Origin: Cellvibrionaceae bacterium 1162T.S.0a.05
GTDB lineage: Bacteria; Pseudomonadota; Gammaproteobacteria; Pseudomonadales; Cellvibrionaceae
Length of the DNA stretch: 64,000 nucleotides
Direction: 5' to 3'
Assembly (NCBI GenBank): GCA_000964245.1
Contig: LANB01000001.1
Coordinates: forward strand, 3,909,501 to 3,973,500
In this document: positions 16,843 to 25,727 of the stretch, one piece after another
Position numbering within the stretch: the stretch's first letter is position 1
Layout: each line of letters begins with the position of its first letter
Notes under the pieces: generated by a model
The model's database searches: none
What the model was told of the DNA's origin: nothing
Seen by the model: only the letters and a program-made list of their open reading frames with translations
Program-made: the position numbers and the translations under genes

Positions 16843-19800
16843 ATGTTCGACCCACGCAACCCGCCTCTTCCTCGTAAACAACAAGACAAAATCCGCTGGG
16901 GTAATTTACCCGGCAGCTCCGCCCTGCTCGCTCTTGCGTCGGCGGCATGCCAACATAGCGCCAGCTCTGTCGTTATCACACAATCCATGGAGCAGGCTGA
17001 CCGTATCACCCGCGAGCTCAAATTGTTTTTACGCGATGAACACAAGGCCCCTCCCGTGATGCAATTCGGGGATTGGGAGACCCTCCCCTACGATAGTTTT
17101 TCACCACACCAGGACATCATCTCCGAGCGTTTGCGCTGCCTTTACAATCTCGCCAATGACGAACACGCGCTGGTTGTTGTTGCAGCACCAACTCTGATGC
17201 AGCGTTTACCGCCGCGCGATTACATCCTGGGTCGAAGTCTGGTACTCAAAAAAGGCCAGCAATTGCAACGCGAACACTTTGCAACACAACTGAGTCAGGC
17301 GGGTTACAACAATGTTGATACCGTCTACCAACACGGTGAATTTGCACTGCGAGGCGCCTTGATCGATGTCTTTCCCATGGGCAGCAGCGAGGCCTATCGC
17401 ATTGAACTCTTCGACGATGAAGTTGATTCCCTGCGCGCCTTCGACCCTGACACGCAACGCACCGTCGAGCAGGTTGAGGGCATTGAACTCCTACCCGGCC
17501 GTGAATGCCCGGTGGATGATGATGCCATCGCAACCTTCAAGGAAAACTGGTACGCCAATTTCGATGTGGATGCCAAGTCCTGTCCACTTTTCGTCGATGT
17601 CTGCAATGGCTTGTCTCCGGCAGGCATTGAATATTACCTGCCCTTGTTTTTCAGGGAGACTGCCAATTTCTTTGATTACATTCCTGACAACAGCCTGTTA
17701 ATGGTCTTTGATGGTTTTAACGAAACCATAGAAGAAAAGTACCGTGAGATATTAAAGCGCTTCGACGACCAGAGTTTCGATATTGAACGGCCTTTACTCA
17801 AACCCGCGCTCGCTTTCCAGCAGATAAACGAACTGCATGCCGCGCTCAATCGCTTTGCACGAATTACCCTGCAAAAACAGGCCTGTGAGGAAAGAGCCGG
17901 GAACCACAATTTCAGTTTCCAAGCGCTACCTGATTTACACATCGACAGCAAGGCACAACAGCCCTTGCATCGCCTGGAAACCTGGCTCGCAGACACCGAC
18001 AAGCACATTCTTTTTTGCGCCGAAACCAAAGGCCGTAAGGAAACTCTCAAGGAACATCTACAGAAAATCGGACTGGTCGCAGACGAAGTCGCCAACATTG
18101 CCGGTTTTCTCAATAGCAAACCACGCTTTGCAATTTGCGTGGCCGATATCGCAAAAGGTTTCCAGTACACCATTGATGCATCAACCGGCTTTGCTTTCGT
18201 CACTGAAAACCTGCTGTTTGGTGAAAGAGTCCAACAACACCGCCGCCGCAAAAAATCTTCGAACATCGACCACGAAAATATCGTGCGCGATCTTACCGAA
18301 TTACAAATTGGTGCCCCAGTGGTGCATATTGATCACGGTGTTGGCCGTTACCAGGGTTTGCAAAGTCTCGATCACGGCGGTCAAAAAGACGAGTTCCTGG
18401 TATTACTGTATGCAGACGACGCTAAACTCTATGTGCCGGTGGCTAACCTGCATGTGATCAGCCGTTATTCCGGTGCAGAAGACAGCCTTGTTCCCCTGCA
18501 TCGTCTCGGCTCCGAACACTGGCAACGCGCCAAACGCAAAGCGGCAGAGCAATTGCGAGACGTCGCTGCAGAACTTCTGGAAATTTACGCAAAACGCAAA
18601 GCGCGCGAAGGCTTTGCCTATCGATTTCCCAAAGACGCTTATCAGATATTTACGCAAAGCTTCCCCTTCGAAGAAACACCGGACCAGGAAGCCGCCATCG
18701 ACGCGGTGCGTTACGATATGTTAGCGCCGCAACCTATGGACCGCCTCGTCTGCGGCGATGTCGGTTTCGGCAAAACGGAAGTGGCAATGCGTGCAGCGTT
18801 TATTGCCGTACAAAACAATAAACAAGTCGCTGTTTTAGTACCAACCACCCTACTCGCACAACAGCACTTTGATAATTTCCAGGATCGCTTTGCAGATTGG
18901 CCCGTGAATATTGCTTTGGTTTCACGCTTCAAAAGTAAAAAGGAAATTACAGAAGTTCAGAAAAAACTGGAGCAAGGTAAGATCGATATCGTGATTGGCA
19001 CACACAAGCTTATCCAGGGCGATTTGACCTACCCCAATCTTGGCCTGGTCATCATCGATGAGGAACACCGGTTCGGCGTGCGCCAAAAAGACAGTCTCAA
19101 GGCCTTGCGAGCGGAAGTTGACGTGTTGGCCATGACGGCCACGCCGATTCCCAGAACCTTAAATCTTTCGATGAGCGGCATTCGCGATTTATCAATTATT
19201 GCAACGCCACCCGCCAAGCGCTTATCCATCAAGACCTTTGTGCGCAAACACGAAAACGCCCTCATTCGCGAAGCGATCAGTCGAGAAATTAATCGCGGCG
19301 GTCAGGTCTACTACCTTCACAATGAAGTGCTCACCATTGAACGCGTCGCCCGAGAACTTTCCGAACTCGTCCCCGAAGCGCGCATTCGGATTGGTCATGG
19401 CCAGATGCGCGAGCGTGAACTCGAAAGCGTGATGTCCGATTTTTATCACAAACGCTTTAACGTGCTGGTTTGTACCACCATCATTGAAACCGGCATCGAT
19501 GTCCCGAGTGCAAACACCATCATCATAAATCGTGCTGACAAATTTGGTCTGGCGCAATTACACCAATTGCGGGGCCGCGTCGGTCGCTCGCACCACCAGG
19601 CCTATGCTTATTTGCTCACACCCGACAAAAAAGCCATGACCAGCGATGCCCGCAAACGCCTCGAAGCCATTGTGGAAGCCCAGGATCTCGGTGCCGGTTT
19701 TACACTCGCATCACATGATCTTGAGATTCGCGGTGCCGGGGAGCTGCTTGGTGAGGAACAGAGTGGACAAATGCAGGCGATCGGGTTTTCCCTGTATATG

Positions 19801-20313
19801 GAATTACTTGAGCGGGCAGTGAAAGCCATTCAGGAAGGCAAGACCTTTGATATCGAAAATACGGAAGAAAGCCTGGTAGATATTAACCTCCGTATTCCTG
19901 CCCTCATTCCCGAAGAGTACCTGCCCGACGTGCATATTCGGCTCACGCTCTACAAGCGAATTTCCTCGGTGAAAGATGAAGAAGAGCTTGAAGCCCTGCA
20001 AGTCGAAATGATTGACCGTTTTGGCCTGTTGCCCGATGCCCTTAAAAATCTGATTCGCCAAACCCGTCTGCGTTTTCGGGCCGAACACCTGGGTATAATC
20101 AAGGTCGAAGCCAATGCAGAGGGAGGCAAAATAGAATTTGCGGCAAAGACACGCGTGGACCCGCTGACCATAGTCAACCTGGTACAACGCCAACCTCAGC
20201 ACTACAAATTAGAAGGCGCGAGCAAATTACGCTTTAATTTTGATATGGAAGATAGCGACGCCCGCTTAACAACCGTTCACAACGTACTTAATAATCTGGC
20301 AAAAGCCAGCTAA
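16843..20313 (+). CDS. mfd: transcription-repair coupling factor Mfd
   Basis: 1156 residues, full length. The N-terminal UvrB-homology module starts with WGNLPGSSALLAL and contains LPYDSFSPHQDI. The RNA polymerase interaction (RID) region begins near LQIGAPVVHIDHGVGRYQGL. The RecG-like translocase has Walker A GDVGFGKTEVAMRAAF, DEEH in IIDEEHRFGVRQK, TATPIPRTL and the Q-R-x-G-R-x-G-R motif HQLRGRVGRS. The TRG and C-terminal D7 domains follow. Mfd removes RNA polymerase stalled at lesions and recruits UvrA. It is followed after 15 bp by csiV, so the two are probably cotranscribed. Confidence 0.98.
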   Translation: MFDPRNPPLPRKQQDKIRWGNLPGSSALLALASAACQHSASSVVITQSMEQADRITRELKLFLRDEHKAPPVMQFGDWETLPYDSFSPHQDIISERLRCLYNLANDEHALVVVAAPTLMQRLPPRDYILGRSLVLKKGQQLQREHFATQLSQAGYNNVDTVYQHGEFALRGALIDVFPMGSSEAYRIELFDDEVDSLRAFDPDTQRTVEQVEGIELLPGRECPVDDDAIATFKENWYANFDVDAKSCPLFVDVCNGLSPAGIEYYLPLFFRETANFFDYIPDNSLLMVFDGFNETIEEKYREILKRFDDQSFDIERPLLKPALAFQQINELHAALNRFARITLQKQACEERAGNHNFSFQALPDLHIDSKAQQPLHRLETWLADTDKHILFCAETKGRKETLKEHLQKIGLVADEVANIAGFLNSKPRFAICVADIAKGFQYTIDASTGFAFVTENLLFGERVQQHRRRKKSSNIDHENIVRDLTELQIGAPVVHIDHGVGRYQGLQSLDHGGQKDEFLVLLYADDAKLYVPVANLHVISRYSGAEDSLVPLHRLGSEHWQRAKRKAAEQLRDVAAELLEIYAKRKAREGFAYRFPKDAYQIFTQSFPFEETPDQEAAIDAVRYDMLAPQPMDRLVCGDVGFGKTEVAMRAAFIAVQNNKQVAVLVPTTLLAQQHFDNFQDRFADWPVNIALVSRFKSKKEITEVQKKLEQGKIDIVIGTHKLIQGDLTYPNLGLVIIDEEHRFGVRQKDSLKALRAEVDVLAMTATPIPRTLNLSMSGIRDLSIIATPPAKRLSIKTFVRKHENALIREAISREINRGGQVYYLHNEVLTIERVARELSELVPEARIRIGHGQMRERELESVMSDFYHKRFNVLVCTTIIETGIDVPSANTIIINRADKFGLAQLHQLRGRVGRSHHQAYAYLLTPDKKAMTSDARKRLEAIVEAQDLGAGFTLASHDLEIRGAGELLGEEQSGQMQAIGFSLYMELLERAVKAIQEGKTFDIENTEESLVDINLRIPALIPEEYLPDVHIRLTLYKRISSVKDEEELEALQVEMIDRFGLLPDALKNLIRQTRLRFRAEHLGIIKVEANAEGGKIEFAAKTRVDPLTIVNLVQRQPQHYKLEGASKLRFNFDMEDSDARLTTVHNVLNNLAKAS

Positions 20314-20328
20314 ACGGAAAAAGGTTTT

Positions 20329-21309
20329 ATGAATAGATTGCTTTCAGTTGTCATTCTATTGAGCAGTGTGGGGCTGCCTTTCGCCTCCGCTCAACAAGAG
20401 AACCCAACTGTAGAATCACGCCCCTGGTACCAAATTGAGCTGATTGTTTTTGAGAATCGCGGCTATCGCAATCCGGTAGACCCGGAATATTGGCCGCGAG
20501 ATATACTGCTTGCTTACCCCATGCACAGCCGGCATCTTCTCACGCTGGAAGAATTTAAAACGCATGACGAAAAATTAAAACAAGCAGAAATTGAAGCCCA
20601 CCTCGCGGCTGACCCAACCCTCGACAGACAAAGCCTCGAACAAGCCCTCCGTGAAGCAGAAGGCGCACCCACCGAACAGCCTTTCATTAGCCTTGATGAA
20701 AGCGTGTATCAACTCAAGCGCGAAATGACCGCGATAGACAACGAAAGGGATATGCGTGTACTCGCCCACAAGGTATGGCGGCAACCCGTAAGCGATCGCA
20801 ATGAAGCGACACCGGTGATAATCCTCGGCGGAAACCAATATGATGAGCATTTTGAATTGGAAGGCAGTGTGAAAGTGAGTGTCAGCCGCTATCTGCATGT
20901 GGATGCAAATTTGTGGTTGAGCTCCTTTGTCGCTAACACCGGGCAAAATACAGATTGGTGGCCGCAACTCCCACAAATTCCACCAAAATTTTCGCAAGTG
21001 ATAGAAAACGATCCACTCGCAGATGATGCATTATTTGAAGACAGTAACGCATTGAATACAACCGTTGCGCCGTGGATGCAAAATCAAACTGGCAGCATGC
21101 AATTTGGAATTAGTAATAACAGCAATGACTTTAGCCTTCAAAACGCGCCGACAAGAAATTACACCGTGAATCAGTTAGTTAAACTCGAACAGAGCCGCCG
21201 CATGCGCAGCGCCGAGCTTCACTATATTGATCACCCGCGTTTTGGCATTCTTGTTCGTATTGATAGCTACAAGATTGCAGATAACGACGTCGTAGAAGAA
21301 AACAATTAG
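20329..21309 (+). CDS. csiV: CsiV-family periplasmic peptidoglycan-associated protein
   Basis: 326 residues with a signal peptide (MNRLLSVVILLSSVGLPFASA). The mature N-terminus WYQIELIVFENRG is the hallmark of the CsiV family; LRMLAHKVWRQP-like and HVDANLWL segments and a final MRSAELHYIDHPRFGILVRI strand follow. In Vibrio cholerae CsiV supports LpoA/PBP1A-driven peptidoglycan synthesis; that role is carried over by family only. Position directly after mfd is, from memory, common in gammaproteobacteria. The middle (about residues 215-275) is low in conserved features and rich in Asn/Asp. Confidence 0.85.
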   Translation: MNRLLSVVILLSSVGLPFASAQQENPTVESRPWYQIELIVFENRGYRNPVDPEYWPRDILLAYPMHSRHLLTLEEFKTHDEKLKQAEIEAHLAADPTLDRQSLEQALREAEGAPTEQPFISLDESVYQLKREMTAIDNERDMRVLAHKVWRQPVSDRNEATPVIILGGNQYDEHFELEGSVKVSVSRYLHVDANLWLSSFVANTGQNTDWWPQLPQIPPKFSQVIENDPLADDALFEDSNALNTTVAPWMQNQTGSMQFGISNNSNDFSLQNAPTRNYTVNQLVKLEQSRRMRSAELHYIDHPRFGILVRIDSYKIADNDVVEENN

Positions 21310-21396
21310 CGCGGGGCATTAAGTCCCACTGCGCAAGACAGTTGAGTACTGTGTTCGCACATTTAGCCTGACAGCTTCCATCTTTGACATACGAAA

Positions 21397-21439
21397 ACGC
21401 GCAAGCGAGTGAAGCAACGGGTCTTCACTATTTGCGCGT
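21397..21439 (-). terminator. long two-part hairpin, probable terminator of the cold shock gene
   Basis: Arms ACGCGCAA...AGTGAAG (21397-21414) pair with CTTCACT...TTGCGCGT (21423-21439) around an 8-nt loop, giving 15 pairs with a short internal bulge. On the minus strand the stem is followed by TTTTCG, a weak T tract, so it best fits a terminator for the cold shock gene. On the plus strand no T run follows, so its effect on csiV is doubtful. Confidence 0.5.
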
Positions 21440-21499
21440 CGAGATATTCAGGCTGTGCGGGTAGCCAACGCTACCTTGGGAATAGAGTGATTACGGGAT

Positions 21500-21524
21500 T
21501 AAACGCAACAACTAAACGCAACAA
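21500..21524. repeat. 13-bp tandem duplication across the csp stop codon
   Basis: TAAACGCAACAA occurs at 21500-21511 and again at 21513-21524 with one C between, so the period is 13 bp. On the minus strand the second copy encodes the last residues and stop of the cold shock protein (VCCV then TAG). Because 13 is not a multiple of three, the duplication may have rewritten the C-terminus. Confidence 0.65.
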
Positions 21525-21724
21525 ACGTCGTCTGCTTGCAGACCCTTCTCACCTTTTTGCAGTTCAAATTCTACCTTCTGCCCTTCTGCCAGGGAGCGAT
21601 AGCCTTCACCGCGTATATTTCGATAGTGAACAAAAATATCATCGCCACCTTCACCACTGGTTATAAAACCGTAGCCTCGGGCGTTGTTAAACCATTTAAC
21701 GGTACCGTTTGCTCGATCTGCCAT
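21512..21724 (-). CDS. cold shock domain protein (CspA family, CspD-like)
   Basis: 70 residues, one cold shock domain. It has [17 protein letters not shown] with the RNP1 core (K/R-G-Y/F-G-F-I) and DIFVHYRNI with RNP2. The NARGYGFI form and the length are nearer to CspD-like stationary-phase proteins than to CspA. The domain binds single-stranded DNA or RNA. The C-terminus is odd: DDVCCV with two adjacent cysteines, lying in a 13-bp tandem duplication. It has a long upstream gap (327 bp), consistent with the regulated leaders of csp genes. Confidence 0.93.
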   Translation of the reverse strand: MADRANGTVKWFNNARGYGFITSGEGGDDIFVHYRNIRGEGYRSLAEGQKVEFELQKGEKGLQADDVCCV

Positions 21725-22051
21725 TATCTTGCCTCTTACAACATTTACTTATTATTTTTAACACTTTAAAGCGTTTTCTGAATCCAATCAGAAAGCCCTT
21801 CCTTTCCAATAGAACGCTTTTGCGCGCTTACTACCTGGCGACCCTGGCGTTCGTTGAAATGCAGCAACACTGCGTGCCCTTACATTTTGATTTCTTCATC
21901 TGATTATTCATTGACATCAGATCAAGAACAAGTCGACGATAAGCCAAAATAATACCAATGTCTATAGTGCACGCTTCACAAAATGAAAGGAAAGTGAACT
22001 GAAACGTATACGTTGCAAAATAAAACCTGTTTCAAGCTTCCAATTAGCCTT
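21725..22051. other. leader region of the cold shock gene with a palindrome
   Basis: No gene is seen between mscS and csp. The palindrome AACGTATACGTT (22003-22014) extends to 18 bp with one mismatched pair (22000-22017) and resembles a repressor operator. A CCTGGCG direct repeat lies near 21835-21850. An AT-rich stretch precedes the csp start. Confidence 0.45.
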
Positions 22052-23161
22052 TTAACTGCCAGAATTCTCGATTTTGAGTGCTTCGGGTACATGCACCGTG
22101 GAGGTTGGAAACGCGCATTCAGCCCCATTTCGTTCGATAATCTCAAGAATCTTTAACATCACATCCTGTTTAATTTCATGAAATTTAATCCAGTCGGTGG
22201 TGTGGGTAAAACAATAGATAAAGAAATCCAATGAGGATGAGGCAAAGGCATTGAAGTTAACAATCAAAGTGCTGTTCTCATCAATTTCCTCATGTTGCTG
22301 CAACATGGTTTTCACTTCGGCAACGATACCAGCCATTTTCATTGCATCATCGTAACGAATCCCGATTGTTTCCTTGATGCGGCGATTCAGCATGCGTGAA
22401 GGGTTTTCTACGGATATTTGTGTGAACGTTGAATTCGGCACATAGAGGGGTCGCTTATCAAAGGTCCTGATACGCGTTAATCGCCAACCAATTTCTTCTA
22501 CGGTTCCTTCAATATTTTTATCCGGTGAGCGCACCCAATCACCCACCTTAAAGGGGCGATCGAGGTAAATCATTAAACCGCCAAAGAAGTTGGCAAGTAA
22601 ATCTTTCGCCGCGAAACCCACAGCAATACCACCAATCCCGCCAAAAGCGAGCACACCAGAAACGCTGTACCCCATATATTGCAAGGCGACGAGTACCGCT
22701 GTAATGATTACCGAGATACGAAGTAATTTTCCCATCGCCATTGCGGTGGTTTTATCCATGGGCTTTTGCGTATATTCGCCACTTACCAGGTTATGCTCTA
22801 CACGGCGAATAAACGCATTTAAAAACCAGGCAACGATAAAAATCGCGAGAATCTGACGAATATCATCAATTGATTGAAAAATCACAGACTCTGTTTCCGA
22901 ACCGGCGATTTTCGCCGCGGCACTAAGGCCGACTACCCAGAGCAGCGCCTTGCCCGGCGCCTGTAAACTATTAAACAGAGCGTCGTCCCACAAGGTTTTG
23001 GTTTTGTCCGCACGCACAATCAACTTGCCTACAAACATTGAATATACGAGGGCCAAAATCAAGGTTAAGGTTACGACAACAAAAACATCGACAATCCAAA
23101 GATATTCCTCTCCGGTAATGGCACCCAGCCACGCGGTCATTTTGCTGATGAGTTCATTCAT
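22052..23161 (-). CDS. MscS-family mechanosensitive channel
   Basis: 369 residues with four membrane helices before the MscS core. The pore helix region is GGIGGIAVGFAAKDLLANFFGG, followed by the beta domain start FKVGDWVRSPDKNIEGTVEEI and the R-T-F-D-K-R-x-x-x-V-P-N-S segment. The length is nearer to YnaI/YbdG-type channels than to 286-residue MscS. It should gate on membrane tension after osmotic downshift. Its ATG overlaps the nagZ stop (ATGA at 23158-23161), so it is coupled to psrA-nagZ. Confidence 0.9.
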   Translation of the reverse strand: MNELISKMTAWLGAITGEEYLWIVDVFVVVTLTLILALVYSMFVGKLIVRADKTKTLWDDALFNSLQAPGKALLWVVGLSAAAKIAGSETESVIFQSIDDIRQILAIFIVAWFLNAFIRRVEHNLVSGEYTQKPMDKTTAMAMGKLLRISVIITAVLVALQYMGYSVSGVLAFGGIGGIAVGFAAKDLLANFFGGLMIYLDRPFKVGDWVRSPDKNIEGTVEEIGWRLTRIRTFDKRPLYVPNSTFTQISVENPSRMLNRRIKETIGIRYDDAMKMAGIVAEVKTMLQQHEEIDENSTLIVNFNAFASSSLDFFIYCFTHTTDWIKFHEIKQDVMLKILEIIERNGAECAFPTSTVHVPEALKIENSGS

Positions 23162-24189
23162 AGGGCCTGTAATCTCTCAATAAATTTCAATGCATTTTGA
23201 TAGTGCTCGCTGTTGAGCAAATCTCTCTGCGATAATTTTGTATGGGGCCGCTTCATCGTTTTTAAACTGCGGCACGACAGCGACGCTCTGTCCTTTTCAA
23301 CACTTTCGACCACCTCAATCGCGGCCACGCGATTATTACAAACCAACACGGAATCGCAACCTGCATTTAAAGCCACACTGGCTCTCTCTGCAAAAGTATC
23401 AATAATGGCAGCACCTTCCATACTCAAGTCATCACTGAATATCAAACCTTGATAGCCCATATCCTTGCGTAAAATTGTCTTAAGCCAGTGAGAGGAAAAG
23501 CCCACTGGCTGCGCATCAACTGCGGGAAAAACAATGTGTGCAGGCATCATGGCATCCAATTTTGAATGGAGTTTTACAAAAGGGTGTAAATCATGATTTT
23601 CGATTTCTTCAAAATTTCGTGTGTCGCGTGGTAGTTCGAGGTGACTGTCTTCTTTTACACTTCCGTGGCCGGGAAAATGTTTGCCTGTTGTACACATGCC
23701 TGCTGCATGCATCCCATCAAGAAATGCTTCTGCCAGCACACAGGCCGTGTCTGCAGAAGCTGAAAACGACCGATCCCCGATTATGCTACTAAACGAATGA
23801 TCAAGGTCGAGGACCGGTGCAAAGCTCAAATCAATGTCACAGGACAACAACTCGCTGGCCATAAGCCAGGCAAGCGCTTCGGCACTGGCTCGTGCTTCAT
23901 TTTCGTCAATATCAAAGAGCGCCCCCAGTTTCTGCATCGGGGGCAAGTGTTGAAACTCTTGTCGAAACCTCTGCACGCGACCACCCTCGTGGTCGACACA
24001 CAATAGGAGTTCTGCGCGCACACTCCGAATTTCCCGAATCAATTCGCAAAGTTGCTGGCGATCTTCGTAGTTGCGGCTAAAAAAAATTAAACCGCCAACT
24101 GCAGGGTGTTGCAGCAGTTCGCGGTCTTCTTCAGTTAGTGAGGTTTTTTCTATATCGAGTATGACGGGAGCGTTAGCGCTTTCCTGCAT
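23158..24189 (-). CDS. nagZ: beta-N-acetylhexosaminidase NagZ
   Basis: 343 residues from the ATG at 24189 (MQESANAPVILDIE). A TTG at 24210 and an ATG at 24198 are alternative starts, but the family begins just before the LDIE strand. It is a single GH3 barrel with CVDHEGGRVQRFR, KHFPGHG followed by SVKEDSHLELPRD (the NagZ loop carrying the acid/base His-Asp pair) and the nucleophile Asp in IFSDDLSMEGA. NagZ is cytosolic and releases GlcNAc from anhydromuropeptides during wall recycling. It overlaps the psrA end by 17 bp and the mscS start by 4 bp. Confidence 0.95.
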   Translation of the reverse strand: MQESANAPVILDIEKTSLTEEDRELLQHPAVGGLIFFSRNYEDRQQLCELIREIRSVRAELLLCVDHEGGRVQRFRQEFQHLPPMQKLGALFDIDENEARASAEALAWLMASELLSCDIDLSFAPVLDLDHSFSSIIGDRSFSASADTACVLAEAFLDGMHAAGMCTTGKHFPGHGSVKEDSHLELPRDTRNFEEIENHDLHPFVKLHSKLDAMMPAHIVFPAVDAQPVGFSSHWLKTILRKDMGYQGLIFSDDLSMEGAAIIDTFAERASVALNAGCDSVLVCNNRVAAIEVVESVEKDRASLSCRSLKTMKRPHTKLSQRDLLNSEHYQNALKFIERLQAL

Positions 24190-24811
24190 TCGGCACATCC
24201 AGTATTCCAACGAGTGAAGGAATCAACAGTTCAACTGCTTCTTCCAGTGAGGTGTCCTCATTGTACTCAAGTTGAAGGATGGCGCGAATAGGGTCGTAAC
24301 TGGAAAGATTGAAAACAGCGGCGCCCATCATAAAATAAAGGCGCCAATAAAACTCGGTGTGCGACACTTCAGGCATTGCATGTTTAAGCAAGACGATAAA
24401 GCGTTGATAGCTGAGTGAGAAATTGGCAACCAGAAATTGCCGTAAGTGTTCCTGGGGTTGAGCGTAGCCCAAACTCACCAGTTTCATAAACCGTTGAGGG
24501 CGCTCGTCAATCTTCTCTGTGGACACAAGAATGGCCTGCAAGGCTGCACGCAACAGCGTTTCCAAATCCTGGTCGGGAGTTGCCTCAAGCTCATCCAGAC
24601 GGCTTTCCAGTTCAGCACAGAAAGGCACAAAAAAACGGTTAAACACCGCCTGTATCAGCTCCTTTTTTGAACCAAAATGATAGTTAACCGCAGCGAGGTT
24701 GACCCCGGCAGTGCTTGTAATCGCTCTCAGAGAGGTCTCAGAGAAGCCTTGCTCAGCAAACAGCACAGTCGCAGCGTGTAAGATGCGATCTACAGTATCG
24801 ATTTGGGGCAT
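24173..24811 (-). CDS. psrA: TetR-family regulator PsrA
   Basis: 212 residues. The N-terminal TetR helix-turn-helix is TSLRAITSTAGVNLAAVNYH followed by FGSKKELIQAVFNRFF, very close to what I recall of Pseudomonas PsrA, including DRILHAATVLFAEQGFSETS. The C-terminal ligand domain is all helical. PsrA responds to long-chain fatty acids, represses beta-oxidation genes and activates rpoS in Pseudomonas; that role is by homology. Neighbours nagZ (downstream) and lexA (divergent side) are the same as in Pseudomonas. The promoter carries a 10-bp inverted repeat, suggesting autoregulation. Confidence 0.9.
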   Translation of the reverse strand: MPQIDTVDRILHAATVLFAEQGFSETSLRAITSTAGVNLAAVNYHFGSKKELIQAVFNRFFVPFCAELESRLDELEATPDQDLETLLRAALQAILVSTEKIDERPQRFMKLVSLGYAQPQEHLRQFLVANFSLSYQRFIVLLKHAMPEVSHTEFYWRLYFMMGAAVFNLSSYDPIRAILQLEYNEDTSLEEAVELLIPSLVGILDVPNAGKR

Positions 24812-24849
24812 GACTGACCTCTTATTGTTGTGGTGAATACATTAGCAGC

Positions 24850-24898
24850 AACATAGAGTTGGCGCGTAAATTTGTCAATACCGTTGTATTACGCGCCA
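24850..24898 (-). promoter_or_regulatory. psrA promoter with flanking inverted repeat
   Basis: On the minus strand a perfect -35 TTGACA (24873-24878) and -10 TATGTT (24850-24855) are 17 bp apart, giving a leader near 32 nt. Perfect 10-bp arms TGGCGCGTAA (24860-24869, inside the spacer) and TTACGCGCCA (24889-24898, just upstream of -35) flank the -35. This is where a TetR-type repressor would block polymerase. Confidence 0.7.
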
Positions 24899-25182
24899 TC
24901 AAAATTACGACTAATTTGGCAATTTGGTCATATATGCATCACATTTTTAGACAATATTTTTATTTCGCCCGCCTCCTTCATTCCAGCTGTTTACTAAAAG
25001 CGCCACAGTAAAATCTGACACAGCTTGTAGATCGAAACGAAATCAATCAGTTAGCGTGCAAAATCACAGTGATTTATGAAGCTTTCCCACCTAAACCGGC
25101 GGTCAGAAAGCAGATGCACGCCATCCATAGCAGTGTTAGTTTTTAGTTGTACATGAATTCATCTGGCTAACAGGAGGACGCA
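24899..25182. other. remainder of the psrA to 25183 intergenic gap
   Basis: About 280 bp with no gene. It must hold the promoter of the small acidic protein, but no convincing hexamers were found. A GAAAC at 25036-25040 resembles half of the published PsrA box without its partner. A strong ribosome site AGGAGG precedes the next start. Confidence 0.4.
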
Positions 25183-25494
25183 ATGGCGACGCTTTTCCCC
25201 CAACCCGGACAGTGGTTTCAAGACATCAACACCTTTGATTTATTCGAGGTGGTCGCTGTAGACGAAAAGAACGGCACAATAGAAATCCAGTACAGTGATG
25301 GAGACATTGACGAAATCGAGCTGGAAGCCTGGGGAGCATCAAGTTTCACTCCCGCTCAAGCCCCTGAAGACGGTAATGCAGGCTACGGTTTTGCTGCAGA
25401 AGAGCATTGGCAGGAAGACCCGATTGTGCAAAATTACAGCAACCCGCTTGAAATGATTGAGCCAGACTTGTTTCAAGGGTTTGACGATATATAA
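25183..25494 (+). CDS. small acidic conserved protein (probably DUF6763 family)
   Basis: 103 residues, very acidic, with no signal or TM. It starts after an excellent AGGAGG. The N-terminal half is a compact beta fold: GQWFQDINTFDLFEVVAVDEKNG then TIEIQYSDGDIDEIELEAW, like small Tudor-like domains. The C-terminal half is Asp/Glu/Pro-rich and probably flexible. Similar short proteins occur between psrA and lexA in related genomes, as I recall; the family name is from memory. Function unknown. Confidence 0.75.
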   Translation: MATLFPQPGQWFQDINTFDLFEVVAVDEKNGTIEIQYSDGDIDEIELEAWGASSFTPAQAPEDGNAGYGFAAEEHWQEDPIVQNYSNPLEMIEPDLFQGFDDI

Positions 25495-25554
25495 CGATCA
25501 ACGCAGCCCACTCTCTTTTCTCCTCTCCCCCATGGCTTGATTGCAACCAGAGGC

Positions 25555-25606
25555 TTGCAATCAGCAAACTACTGTATATAATCACACCTACTGTATAAAT
25601 ATCCAC
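25555..25606 (+). promoter_or_regulatory. lexA-sulA promoter with two LexA boxes
   Basis: -35 TTGCAA (25555-25560) and a perfect -10 TATAAT (25577-25582) are separated by 16 bp. Box 1 is CTGTATATAATCACAC (25572-25587), overlapping the -10, and box 2 is CTGTATAAATATCCAC (25591-25606), 19 bp downstream. Both match CTG-N10-CAG with CAC in place of the last CAG, and both have the AT-rich TATA core. Double boxes before lexA are usual and give autorepression. The leader to lexA is about 140 nt. Confidence 0.85.
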
Positions 25607-25727
25607 AAAGCCTGGCTGAACTTATTCACTCCCTGCTTGTGGAATCCTACAGATGTTCAATTGATTACTCGTGTCATAAAAAATATCGGGCAAATGTGCC
25701 TACTACAGGACTCAGGGGAATACCGTT

